The notes beneath the pieces were generated by a model. The model saw only the letters and a program-made list of their open reading frames with translations. It did no database searches and was not told the origin of the DNA. Positions 1-6,329 of a stretch of DNA of 6,337 nt are shown here, piece after piece (position 1 is the stretch's first letter; each line of letters begins with the position of its first letter). Both the position numbers and the translations under genes were made by a program. The DNA comes from Patescibacteria group bacterium (GTDB lineage Bacteria; Patescibacteriota; Microgenomatia; UBA1406; GWC2-37-13): assembly GCA_943356515.1 (NCBI GenBank), contig CALRFM010000063.1:1-6337 (forward strand), read 5' to 3'.

Positions 1-70
1 ATTTTGTACCACTATTTTCAATAGTCTCAATTTCTTCAGGTATAAGCTCGTAAAGTGTACCCGCGTTATT
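1..70 (-). other. In-frame open continuation downstream of the HARE-nuclease stop, running off the window
   Basis: After the TGA at 73-71 the same minus-strand frame has 23 sense codons up to the window edge, beginning NNAGTLYELIPEEIE. The composition looks protein-like. No start codon with a ribosome binding site, and no terminator hairpin, is seen in this stretch. It may be the lost C-terminus of the HARE protein or chance open sequence; 23 open codons alone is weak evidence. Confidence 0.3.
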
Positions 71-847
71 TCAAAGTCTACCCATTATTTCTAATATCCT
101 ATTTGCCAATTCTCGTTTTTCCACCATGAACTCGGCATATTTAGACTTGTCAGGGTTGTTTAGTCCTACAGTAAATACTCGATCTGAAGTATTTTTCTTT
201 TCGTTTGCGCTAAGCCTTAAAAAATCAGGGGCAGGGATACAGAAAATATTCGGATATAAATCACCTTCCGAGAGATCAAAATAAGCAAAGACTATTAACA
301 TTCTCTCCTTGTTGAAGATGTTTTTCTCTTTTATTGTTGACACAAATCCACGGTCTTTATATCCATACGTTGTTTTAACTTGAATATATACAATATCCAG
401 CTCTCCTCTTTTCTTAACTATTAAATCTAATCCCTCATCATCGCTCATTGGCTGATAACAACTTAATCCCTGATCACCATATAAAGTTATAAGTTCTGCA
501 ACTCTCGCTTCACCAATATCTCCTTTTTGTTTTGAAGTCAAGGACTTATTTATTTGATGGCGAATAATACGAGCTTTACCTAAAATGTCCTTAATTTGAG
601 CAGTATCCGCAACCGAGATATTAAGGGTTTTTAAACCATAGAAACCAGGATCCGTTCGAATAAATCGCGAGCTTGCACCTTTATTTATAATATCCATGGA
701 AAGCTGAGCGTTCAAAGTAGCCCAAGGTGTTTTACCTTCCGTCTGTATCAAACCTTTCTTTACTGCAATGTCAGTTATTTCTCGATAGTGAAGCGGCTTA
801 CCTTGTTCCTTTAAGATTTTGAGTGCAATATTTTTAAATGATTCCAT
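71..847 (-). CDS. HARE-HTH domain protein with C-terminal PD-(D/E)xK restriction endonuclease-like domain
   Basis: A 258-aa predicted DNA-binding nuclease. Residues 3-73 are a HARE-HTH winged-helix domain (KILKEQGKPLHYREITDIAV, then GKTPWATLNAQLSMDI and RFIRTDPGFYGL). This module is known from bacterial restriction enzymes, ASXL proteins and RNA polymerase delta. Residues 107-205 look like a PD-(D/E)xK fold: GDIGEARVAELI (109-120, with E113), DDEGLDLIV (136-144, with D141) and YIQVKT (154-159, with Q156 and K158, a Q-x-K variant of E-x-K). The gene lies 6 nt after the DUF2130 stop with no clear ribosome binding site, so coupling is likely. A role in cutting or sensing DNA by sequence or modification is inferred from the domains. 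The stop is TGA at 73-71, but the same frame stays open to the window edge, so the true C-terminus may be longer. Confidence 0.82.
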   Translation of the reverse strand: MESFKNIALKILKEQGKPLHYREITDIAVKKGLIQTEGKTPWATLNAQLSMDIINKGASSRFIRTDPGFYGLKTLNISVADTAQIKDILGKARIIRHQINKSLTSKQKGDIGEARVAELITLYGDQGLSCYQPMSDDEGLDLIVKKRGELDIVYIQVKTTYGYKDRGFVSTIKEKNIFNKERMLIVFAYFDLSEGDLYPNIFCIPAPDFLRLSANEKKNTSDRVFTVGLNNPDKSKYAEFMVEKRELANRILEIMGRL

Positions 848-853
848 AACAGC

Positions 854-1912
854 TTAATCGGTGTTTGTAAGTTCTAAAAATTTAACTGTCATTGTGGGAT
901 TTCCGCGCGTAAGTCTTTTAATTGTTAGGTCTTCTGCTTTGTTGTTTGCGAGACGGAGGTTATTTTCAGATGATAATAGAGCTTCTTTGGTTTTTTGAAG
1001 ATGATCGATGGTATTGTCTATTTCTTCAATTGCAGTTTTGAACCTCCGACTTGCTAGATCATAGTTTTTTGCAAACCCTTCTTTAAATTTATTAACATTG
1101 TCTTCAAAGTTTGTGACATCAATATTTTGACTCTTAACTAAAGCAAGCTCCGCTTTGTATTTTAGAGAGTTCATTGCTGCATTTCGTAACAAAGTTATTA
1201 TGGGAATAAAAAATTGTGGACGAACAACGTACATCTTGGAGTATTTGTGAGAAACATCAACGATACCAGTATTGTATAGCTCATTTTCCGCTTCCAAAAG
1301 CGAAACAAGAACAGCATATTCGCATTTCTTTTCAGTGCGATCCTTGTCCAGCTCTCGTAAAAAATCTTCGTTGCGTTTTTTGGTAGCAGTTTCATCGCCT
1401 TCATTTTTCATCTCAAACATGATCGAGATAATTTCATTACCCGCTTCATCGGTTTCTCTATAGATATAATCACCTTTGCTTCCAGACTTTGAATCGTTGT
1501 CTTTTTCAAAATAGGCGTTTTGAAACGCAGTGGCGCGAAGTTTGTTAAACTCGATTTCACAATGTTGCTCCAGAGTCTCACCCACCATTTTGGTGCTGAG
1601 TTTTAATTTCATATCTTTATGAAAGGCAATTGCATCATCTTTCATTTTGATAATGTCATCTTTGGTCTTGAGTTCAGCAACATGCTTTTCTTGTAAAGAT
1701 TTCTCAAGCAATTGTTTCTCTGTTTCTTTGCTTTTCAGCTCTCCAACCAAAGCATCGCGTTCTTTTTCAATTTTCTTTACTGCTTCAGTGACACTGAGTT
1801 TTTTCTCAACCTCTGACTTGTCAATTGTTGATTTCATATCTGCTATTTCTGCTTCCTTCTTGGCCAAAAGCTCGACAAGCTCCTTTTCTTTTTCTGCTTT
1901 TAGTTCGGCCAA
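854..1912 (-). CDS. C-terminal part of DUF2130 protein with PD-(D/E)xK-like domain
   Basis: An open frame of 352 aa counted from a TTG at 1912, which is almost certainly an internal Leu codon and not a start: the AAGGA before it is only 1 nt away. Residues 1-100 are a Lys/Glu-rich coiled coil. The DUF2130 core follows with GETLEQHCEIEFNKLR (111-126), KGDYIYRE (146-153) and IMFEMKNEGD (164-173). D148, E167 and K169 fit a PD-(D/E)xK nuclease pattern, as has been proposed for this family. The stretches NTGIVDVSHKYSKMYVVRPQ (214-233) and LANNKAEDLTIKRLTRGNPT (321-340) are family hallmarks. The cellular role of DUF2130 is not established. Production as a separate protein would need re-initiation, for example at the ATG of M26 (ADMKST). 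Confidence 0.7.
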   Translation of the reverse strand: MAELKAEKEKELVELLAKKEAEIADMKSTIDKSEVEKKLSVTEAVKKIEKERDALVGELKSKETEKQLLEKSLQEKHVAELKTKDDIIKMKDDAIAFHKDMKLKLSTKMVGETLEQHCEIEFNKLRATAFQNAYFEKDNDSKSGSKGDYIYRETDEAGNEIISIMFEMKNEGDETATKKRNEDFLRELDKDRTEKKCEYAVLVSLLEAENELYNTGIVDVSHKYSKMYVVRPQFFIPIITLLRNAAMNSLKYKAELALVKSQNIDVTNFEDNVNKFKEGFAKNYDLASRRFKTAIEEIDNTIDHLQKTKEALLSSENNLRLANNKAEDLTIKRLTRGNPTMTVKFLELTNTD

Positions 1913-1921
1913 TTCCTTGTC

Positions 1922-2128
1922 TTATTTCGCAATGTCTGTCTGCATTAAATTTGTTATATTAGCTTCGGCGAGTTTGATGGCGTTTGCTTTTTCTTTTTCA
2001 GCTAGCTCTAGTCGTTCATGTAGTTCTTTATCAAACACATGGTCACGGACTTGCTTGAGAATATCCGCAAACCCAGCTTCATCAACTTTAAAAACCTTTT
2101 TACAGTGTGGACATTTAATATCGTTCAT
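1922..2128 (-). CDS. N-terminal fragment of DUF2130 protein (zinc-knuckle-like CxxC and coiled-coil start)
   Basis: A 68-aa open frame starting at ATG 2128. It begins with DIKCPHCKKVFKVDEAGF, whose C6-P-H-C9 pair resembles half of a zinc ribbon and is the usual start of DUF2130 proteins. From about residue 22 the chain becomes a charged helix (FDKELHERLELAEKEKANA) that would enter the long coiled coil of the full protein. It then stops at the premature TAA. Alone it lacks the nuclease-like core and is unlikely to work as an enzyme. It is the translated head of a broken gene unless the stop is read through. Confidence 0.6.
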   Translation of the reverse strand: MNDIKCPHCKKVFKVDEAGFADILKQVRDHVFDKELHERLELAEKEKANAIKLAEANITNLMQTDIAK

Positions 2129-2152
2129 ATAGTTTTTTTAATTAATTTAGTT

Positions 2153-2590
2153 TTATACAAAGTTATCTTTTACTTCTTGTTCGATAGGGTCACCACTTTT
2201 TACATAACTTTGAGATTCATCCAAGTCTTCCCATGTTTGCTCGTTTGTTTTTAAAGTTTCAAATTTGTCCACATATTTAGGAGGTTCAAACATTTTAGCC
2301 ACACCAACCAAACCCATACCTGAACCACCGACATTAATACGTTCATTCTTGTAGGTTTCTGCAACAGAAAGCTTGGCTTCTACCTCTATAACTTTTACAC
2401 TCACTTTAGGTCTTTTAACAGATCCAAGGTTTTCACCAGTTATCGGATCCTTGATATTCTCACCTTTCTGGTCAAAAACTGTGAAAACCATTCCCACCTT
2501 AACCCCATTCTCCCGTCCCTTGTTTATAGCAAGCTGTCTAGAATTGAGGACTTTGGCAACATGACCATTTATTAGTTTCTTGCTTGTCAT
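2153..2590 (-). CDS. Protein with FlgT C-terminal-like beta domain, unknown function
   Basis: A 145-aa soluble protein with no signal peptide or membrane segment. Residues 8-80 match the pattern I know from FlgT C-terminal-like domains: a GHVAKVLNSRQLAINKG strand pair, then GVKVGMVFTVFD, a turn with DPITGENLG (48-56), and strands VSVKVIEVEAKLSVAETY (63-80). This predicts a small SH3/OB-like beta barrel. Residues 88-97 are Gly-rich (VGGSGMGLVG), and the tail is acidic and probably flexible. In flagellar systems this fold occurs in FlgT, but no flagellar gene is present here, so no flagellar role is implied. The ATGA overlap and the strong Shine-Dalgarno pair it with the membrane protein upstream. 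A sensor or adaptor role for that protein is speculative. The stop is TAA. Confidence 0.78.
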   Translation of the reverse strand: MTSKKLINGHVAKVLNSRQLAINKGRENGVKVGMVFTVFDQKGENIKDPITGENLGSVKRPKVSVKVIEVEAKLSVAETYKNERINVGGSGMGLVGVAKMFEPPKYVDKFETLKTNEQTWEDLDESQSYVKSGDPIEQEVKDNFV

Positions 2591-3066
2591 GACTTACCTC
2601 CTTCCTCTTTGTATTTTCTTAATACTTTTTCGGGATCTGGAACAAGATCCTTCCAGTCATCTACCGCATCATTCACAGTATTAATTTGTTGATATAACTG
2701 GGTAATTATGGATGAAAAAGCTTGGGTTACGTATCCTTGGTCGACCTTGTTATTTTTGGCTCTAGTATTTAGAAAACCTTCTTGTCTCTGGATCGAATCG
2801 ATGAAATTAGGAAAAAATCCATAAATTGTTGCGATTCTTCTTAATGCTAAGCGCGCGCGTTCCTGACTGCTTTTTTCAGCAAATCTAGTTGCAAAATAAC
2901 CAGCTGAAAAAGTGGTCACTACAATCTCTATGGCTTGTAATAGGGTAATCTCTAGTGCAGTAAACGTATTATCTTTAGCTACAAAATAAACAATACAAAT
3001 AACAATAAGGAGCGGCAATACTCCTAAGATAATGTCATTCGTTTTAATTTTATTAAAAAATTTCAT
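2587..3066 (-). CDS. Small membrane protein with two predicted transmembrane helices, unknown function
   Basis: A 159-aa protein that I cannot assign to a named family. Two hydrophobic helices are clear: about residues 12-30 (ILGVLPLLIVICIVYFVA region) and about 38-60. They are joined by a short loop (KDNTFTA). Lysines before the first helix and the basic stretch after the second predict both termini in the cytoplasm. Residues 61-159 are soluble and mostly helical, with an Arg-rich start (RARLALRR, 70-77) and a charged tail. The gene is coupled to the methyltransferase by an ATGA overlap, and GAGGT sits directly before its ATG. The ATGA at its own end couples it to the next gene. By position it may be a membrane-anchored accessory or effector of the restriction operon, but nothing in the sequence proves this. 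Confidence 0.8.
   Translation of the reverse strand: MKFFNKIKTNDIILGVLPLLIVICIVYFVAKDNTFTALEITLLQAIEIVVTTFSAGYFATRFAEKSSQERARLALRRIATIYGFFPNFIDSIQRQEGFLNTRAKNNKVDQGYVTQAFSSIITQLYQQINTVNDAVDDWKDLVPDPEKVLRKYKEEGGKS
2596..2603 (-). promoter_or_regulatory. Strong Shine-Dalgarno site of the 145-aa gene
   Basis: AAGGAGGT on the minus strand, 5 nt before the ATG at 2590 and lying within the last codons of the membrane-protein gene. It is the only near-perfect Shine-Dalgarno site in the operon. The FlgT_C-like protein may therefore be made in larger amounts than its neighbours or start independently of coupling. Confidence 0.7.
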
Positions 3067-6000
3067 ACCTCAATCACTTTATCAATCTCTTTCATAACTT
3101 TGTCTGTTTCCACAAGGGCAACAATCATCTTTTGATAGTGTTCAATATCCTCATTAGTAAGTGTTTTCCCCTTGCGGTCTTTTAACCATTTTTGAGCTGG
3201 TTGATACCCACCAATCCAGAAATTCCAAGCTACTTCAGGAACACTGCCAAAATACTGGTTCTCATTTATGTAAACATTTCCATCCTTAAACTCTATTTTC
3301 TCGACAGTATCAGAACCCGATTCAGAGTAAGTCGTGATGAAGTTGTTTATTTTGGGAGATTCGAGCAAATGTAGCAGGCGAAGATCTTTTCCAAAACTCA
3401 CTAGTTTAAGGAAGGTCTTTTTATTTGATGGATAAGGTATTCTTGGAAAATCTATCTTCAAAAATTCTTTATATTTAACTCTATAATTTGGCGAGTGCAA
3501 TACAGCATAAATGTAATCGAAAATATCCTCTGGGATTACTTCGCCAGCAATTTCTTCTATGTTTTCCGCTATCTCCTGATTTAGATTAGGTGTTTTTGTA
3601 CCATCTTCGTGGATCAAATAAAGAGGAAATAATTGCTCCGCGCCTTGCATGCCAGGCCGTGACCAAGCTCTTCTATCAATCACCTTATTAGAACAAAAAC
3701 ACACAGCGGATTCTTCTTCTGTAAAGCCCCTTTTTGCAATAAGCCCAAGATTATTACCAAGCATATTCTTCATCACCTTATATCGTGGTCTCCACCACAG
3801 TCCTCCGCTATTCGGCGAAAAAAGGGTAATTCTTATATCAAAAGGTCTGTAGAGCATCTCTGTGTTATCCGATATTGTGTTTTCAATATCTTGTTTAACC
3901 TGCTGTGCTTTACTTATCTTTAAGTTATACTTTTCCGATATTTCACGTTCAGAATGTGACTGTATGAAATCTTTAAGAGATTCAACTTCTTTAGCCGTGT
4001 ATTTAATAATAAAACCATCCTTCGCAGACTCAGCTCCTGAAGTTCCAATTGTGAATAGCTCATCAATTTTAAATCCCTTCTCGTAATCTTTTATTGACGA
4101 AAAATCTTTTGGGACAAAAAAGAAGTATGGTTCAGAATATTGAAGCTCATCCCACTTAATATTTGTTAAGTTATTATTGTTTAGGAAATCAAACTTGGCA
4201 GCTCTTTTACCATACAAATCTGCATGAAAAACCTTTCCTAGACCATGCTTTTCGATATTCTTTCTAATAAATATATTGATAGATACTCCTAGTTGTATAT
4301 CAAATACATTTTCATCTTTGCTTCCGTCAAGTGCTGTTTCTCTTTTCTTTGCATTACCGTGGAGGTCAAGAATATATATATCATCAAATGTGTTAAGTAA
4401 GTGTTCTCTCATTTTCCTATGGGTAATACCATCTATAAATGAGTTATTTGTTATCATTGCAACAATTCCGCTTCCATTTTTCTCGATAAAATATTCGGCA
4501 AAACGTATGAACTTTATATAGTCATCGTCAAGATTAATCTTTCTTTCATTAAGACCTTGCTTATAGACTTTTATTAGATTTTGAATCCATTCTCCTTTAT
4601 TTGAAGAACTTACACTGTACGGAGGATTTCCCACTACAACCATGATTGGTTTTTCATTCTTAATTTTCGATGCTTGTTTTGCTTCCTCTGCGATACTTGC
4701 ACCAAAGTCAAAAGCTAATAATTCAGGTTGTTTGTTTACCTCTTCTAGAGAATTGGTGAGATAAATACCAAGCCGAGCCTTGCCAGTTCTCGTTTCGTTG
4801 AAATATAAAAATCCTGTCTCCTTTAGTGCCATGCTCAACTTCAAATGAGCAATAGTATATGGCGCCATCATCAACTCAAAGCCATATATTCGGGGAAGCA
4901 ACTCGTGATGGACATAGGCTGGCCATCTGCCTTTCTGACCATTATCTTTTATACGCTTGTAGATCTTACCTATTACATCACTGATAAAAGTACCGGTACC
5001 CACTGCGGGGTCGAGTACCTGAACCCTGTGAAGGCCGTCTTTGGTTTTTGAAGTGTTAGCCAATCCTCCGCTAAGGCCAAATTCCTTTTCTAACAAATGA
5101 TCTACAGATCGAACAATAAACTGAACTACAGGTAGTGGTGTATAGTATGCACCCATTCTTTTGCGAAGATCTTCATCGTATTCCTTCAAAAAGTCCTCAT
5201 AAAAATGAATGACTTGATCTTGTCCTCGCTCCGCTCCCTTTTTACTTACTGCTTTAAAATGTTGCTCCATCAGATTGGCAACGTTGGCGTGTGTAAATAC
5301 TTCACAAAGCTCATCAACAATATACGAAAGTCTTTTCTCAAAATTCCTACCTGCTATATGATCGAAAAAGTGTCCTAAAAAGGGATTTGAGGCAGGAATG
5401 AGATCTCGAGCCTCTTGTCTGCTAAACGAACCTAAGGAATTGTCATAAAATCGAGCAACAAACAAACCATATACCAACGTTTGTGAATACATATCTGCGA
5501 AAGAATCTGGTGTGAGATCATGAACCAACAATCTCTTGAGAGTTTCATACACATTCATCAACTCAGTTTTTCTACCTGATTCTGAGGCTAAAATATCTTT
5601 GATATTATCTCTGATACGTTGCCCTTTCCCTCCCATAATCTTGGCAAGATGCTTTCCTGACTTAATTGGCTCTCGATGTGATTGGGTGAAATCTATGAGT
5701 GTTTTAGCTAGATATTCAAAATTGTTTGGAAACGCGCTGACTGCCCGAGTGCTTTTGTTATATTCAGCAATTTTGATCGGTTCACCATAGGCTATACCAT
5801 TTCGATAGAAGCGAAACTCAACGTAATCAGTTAAGGCCAAATTGGCATAACCGAAATATCGTGACATTTGTTCGGATTTTTCGATCTTATCCAGCGATAC
5901 ACCAATATCCTTTGTTTCGATATACAGGATTGGCACATCATTCTTGAGCACCACAAAATCAGGCTTATTGCCCTGTTTTGCTCGAGCATCATGATCAAAA

Positions 6001-6143
6001 CGAGAAACATTTATTGATTCAAAGACACCTTTTAATAAAAGTTCAAAGTCAGTTCGATATCCCATTTCACTCGTTTCCTCATGAGCATATTTAGTGGAAA
6101 CTGAGTTGATATAGTTCTGCAAAATATCGTTTGCCATAGTCAT
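3063..6143 (-). CDS. Single-chain restriction-modification enzyme: PD-(D/E)xK nuclease + N6-adenine methyltransferase + type ISP C-terminal specificity domain
   Basis: A 1026-aa protein predicted to methylate adenine in a specific DNA target and to cleave unmodified DNA. The N-terminal nuclease has D62 (KPDF) followed by E76-x-K78 (YIETK), with E34 in the helix before. A helical connector follows. The gamma-class methyltransferase shows a motif X-like MGAYYTP at 330-336, motif I DPAVGTGTF at 378-386 (SAM binding) and catalytic motif IV NPPY at 506-509. The target-recognition part has LYRPFDIR at 764-771 and SPNYRVKYKEFLKIDFPRIP at 884-903, which I recognise as the type ISP C-terminal domain. 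No helicase motifs are seen and the chain is about 500 aa shorter than LlaGI-type ISP enzymes, so it resembles type IIG/IIL single-chain enzymes. All catalytic residues appear intact. The ATG at 6143 overlaps the HTH stop; a second ATG two codons later is possible. The 3' TGA overlaps the next gene's ATG. The target site cannot be predicted. Confidence 0.93.
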   Translation of the reverse strand: MTMANDILQNYINSVSTKYAHEETSEMGYRTDFELLLKGVFESINVSRFDHDARAKQGNKPDFVVLKNDVPILYIETKDIGVSLDKIEKSEQMSRYFGYANLALTDYVEFRFYRNGIAYGEPIKIAEYNKSTRAVSAFPNNFEYLAKTLIDFTQSHREPIKSGKHLAKIMGGKGQRIRDNIKDILASESGRKTELMNVYETLKRLLVHDLTPDSFADMYSQTLVYGLFVARFYDNSLGSFSRQEARDLIPASNPFLGHFFDHIAGRNFEKRLSYIVDELCEVFTHANVANLMEQHFKAVSKKGAERGQDQVIHFYEDFLKEYDEDLRKRMGAYYTPLPVVQFIVRSVDHLLEKEFGLSGGLANTSKTKDGLHRVQVLDPAVGTGTFISDVIGKIYKRIKDNGQKGRWPAYVHHELLPRIYGFELMMAPYTIAHLKLSMALKETGFLYFNETRTGKARLGIYLTNSLEEVNKQPELLAFDFGASIAEEAKQASKIKNEKPIMVVVGNPPYSVSSSNKGEWIQNLIKVYKQGLNERKINLDDDYIKFIRFAEYFIEKNGSGIVAMITNNSFIDGITHRKMREHLLNTFDDIYILDLHGNAKKRETALDGSKDENVFDIQLGVSINIFIRKNIEKHGLGKVFHADLYGKRAAKFDFLNNNNLTNIKWDELQYSEPYFFFVPKDFSSIKDYEKGFKIDELFTIGTSGAESAKDGFIIKYTAKEVESLKDFIQSHSEREISEKYNLKISKAQQVKQDIENTISDNTEMLYRPFDIRITLFSPNSGGLWWRPRYKVMKNMLGNNLGLIAKRGFTEEESAVCFCSNKVIDRRAWSRPGMQGAEQLFPLYLIHEDGTKTPNLNQEIAENIEEIAGEVIPEDIFDYIYAVLHSPNYRVKYKEFLKIDFPRIPYPSNKKTFLKLVSFGKDLRLLHLLESPKINNFITTYSESGSDTVEKIEFKDGNVYINENQYFGSVPEVAWNFWIGGYQPAQKWLKDRKGKTLTNEDIEHYQKMIVALVETDKVMKEIDKVIEV

Positions 6144-6313
6144 TTACTTTTTTTGTTGATGAAATTTTCAATATCTTCTTTTTTATATCTTCTCGCCTTT
6201 TTTATTCCTATCCGTATCGCAGGAAGCACACCCTTATTGTCCCACAACCTGAGTGTATTTGGGTGAACTTTGAGTATTTGAGCAGCTTCTTTAAGTGTGA
6301 GTAGTTCTTCCAT
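6140..6313 (-). CDS. Small MerR/excisionase-like helix-turn-helix DNA-binding protein
   Basis: A 57-aa basic protein that is almost entirely one winged HTH domain of the MerR/excisionase (HTH_17-like) class. Residues 6-15 (LTLKEAAQIL) form the first helix and 18-26 (HPNTLRLWD) the recognition helix. Residues 29-44 form the basic wing (RIGIKKARRY), and a final helix (KKEDIENFI) follows. No effector-binding or dimerisation region is present, as is usual for this family of about 55-70 aa. I chose the ATG at 6313 over the upstream TTG at 6331: the domain starts right after the ATG, and a GGTAGGT Shine-Dalgarno-like stretch lies 9 nt before it. Its TGA overlaps the ATG of the methyltransferase gene (ATGA), so the two are translationally coupled. 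A role as transcriptional controller of the restriction operon is inferred; an excisionase-type role cannot be excluded. Confidence 0.85.
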   Translation of the reverse strand: MEELLTLKEAAQILKVHPNTLRLWDNKGVLPAIRIGIKKARRYKKEDIENFINKKSK

Positions 6314-6322
6314 AGTTAAATG

Positions 6323-6329
6323 ACCTACC
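6323..6329 (-). promoter_or_regulatory. Probable ribosome binding site of the HTH gene
   Basis: The minus strand reads GGTAGGT here, followed by a 9-nt spacer to the ATG at 6313. This supports the ATG start over the TTG at 6331, which lies upstream of this site. The match to the Shine-Dalgarno consensus is only partial. Confidence 0.4.

Larger units (their letters stand above)
854..2128 (-). pseudogene. DUF2130 gene interrupted by one in-frame TAA (whole locus)
   Basis: The two open frames at 2128-1922 and 1912-854 are in the same reading frame and are separated only by a TAA at 1924-1922. Read through, they give a 424-residue DUF2130 protein of about normal family length: N-terminal CxxC, long coiled coil, then a PD-(D/E)xK-like core. 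The context GCG AAA TAA GAC AAG suggests a lysine codon AAA changed to TAA (AKKDKELAEL expected). No other lesion is visible and the C-terminal part is well conserved, so the change is recent, a sequence error, or a recoded/readthrough stop. The final stop of the gene is also TAA, which speaks against genome-wide reassignment of TAA. The gene starts at an ATG after an AT-rich 24-nt gap with no clear ribosome binding site. Confidence 0.75.

Noticed and set aside
71..73. UGA recoded as glycine or tryptophan (codes 25 or 4), suggested by the open frame after this TGA
   Set aside because: Three other genes end in TGA within precise ATGA overlaps with well-placed downstream starts, so TGA is a working stop. 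The other suspicious stop in the window is TAA, which those codes do not explain.
1647..2132. A 161-codon plus-strand open frame rich in Ser and Phe
   Set aside because: It lies opposite the Lys/Glu-rich coiled coil of the DUF2130 gene; Lys and Glu codons read backwards give Phe, Leu and Ser. The composition is that of an antisense shadow and there is no ribosome binding site or known domain.
2129..2152. Inverted repeat TTAATTAA in the gap before DUF2130 as an operator or terminator
   Set aside because: It is an 8-base A/T-only palindrome with no loop or GC stem; such words arise easily in AT-rich gaps.
2153..2160. TATAAA-like -10 box at the end of the 145-aa gene as an internal promoter for DUF2130
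   Set aside because: No convincing -35 element is found at the right distance, and TATAAA is expected by chance in such AT-rich sequence.
2587..3066. SLATT-type pore-forming effector identity for the two-helix membrane protein
   Set aside because: Two helices plus a cytoplasmic helical tail is compatible with it, but I see no sequence hallmark of that family, so the name is not justified.
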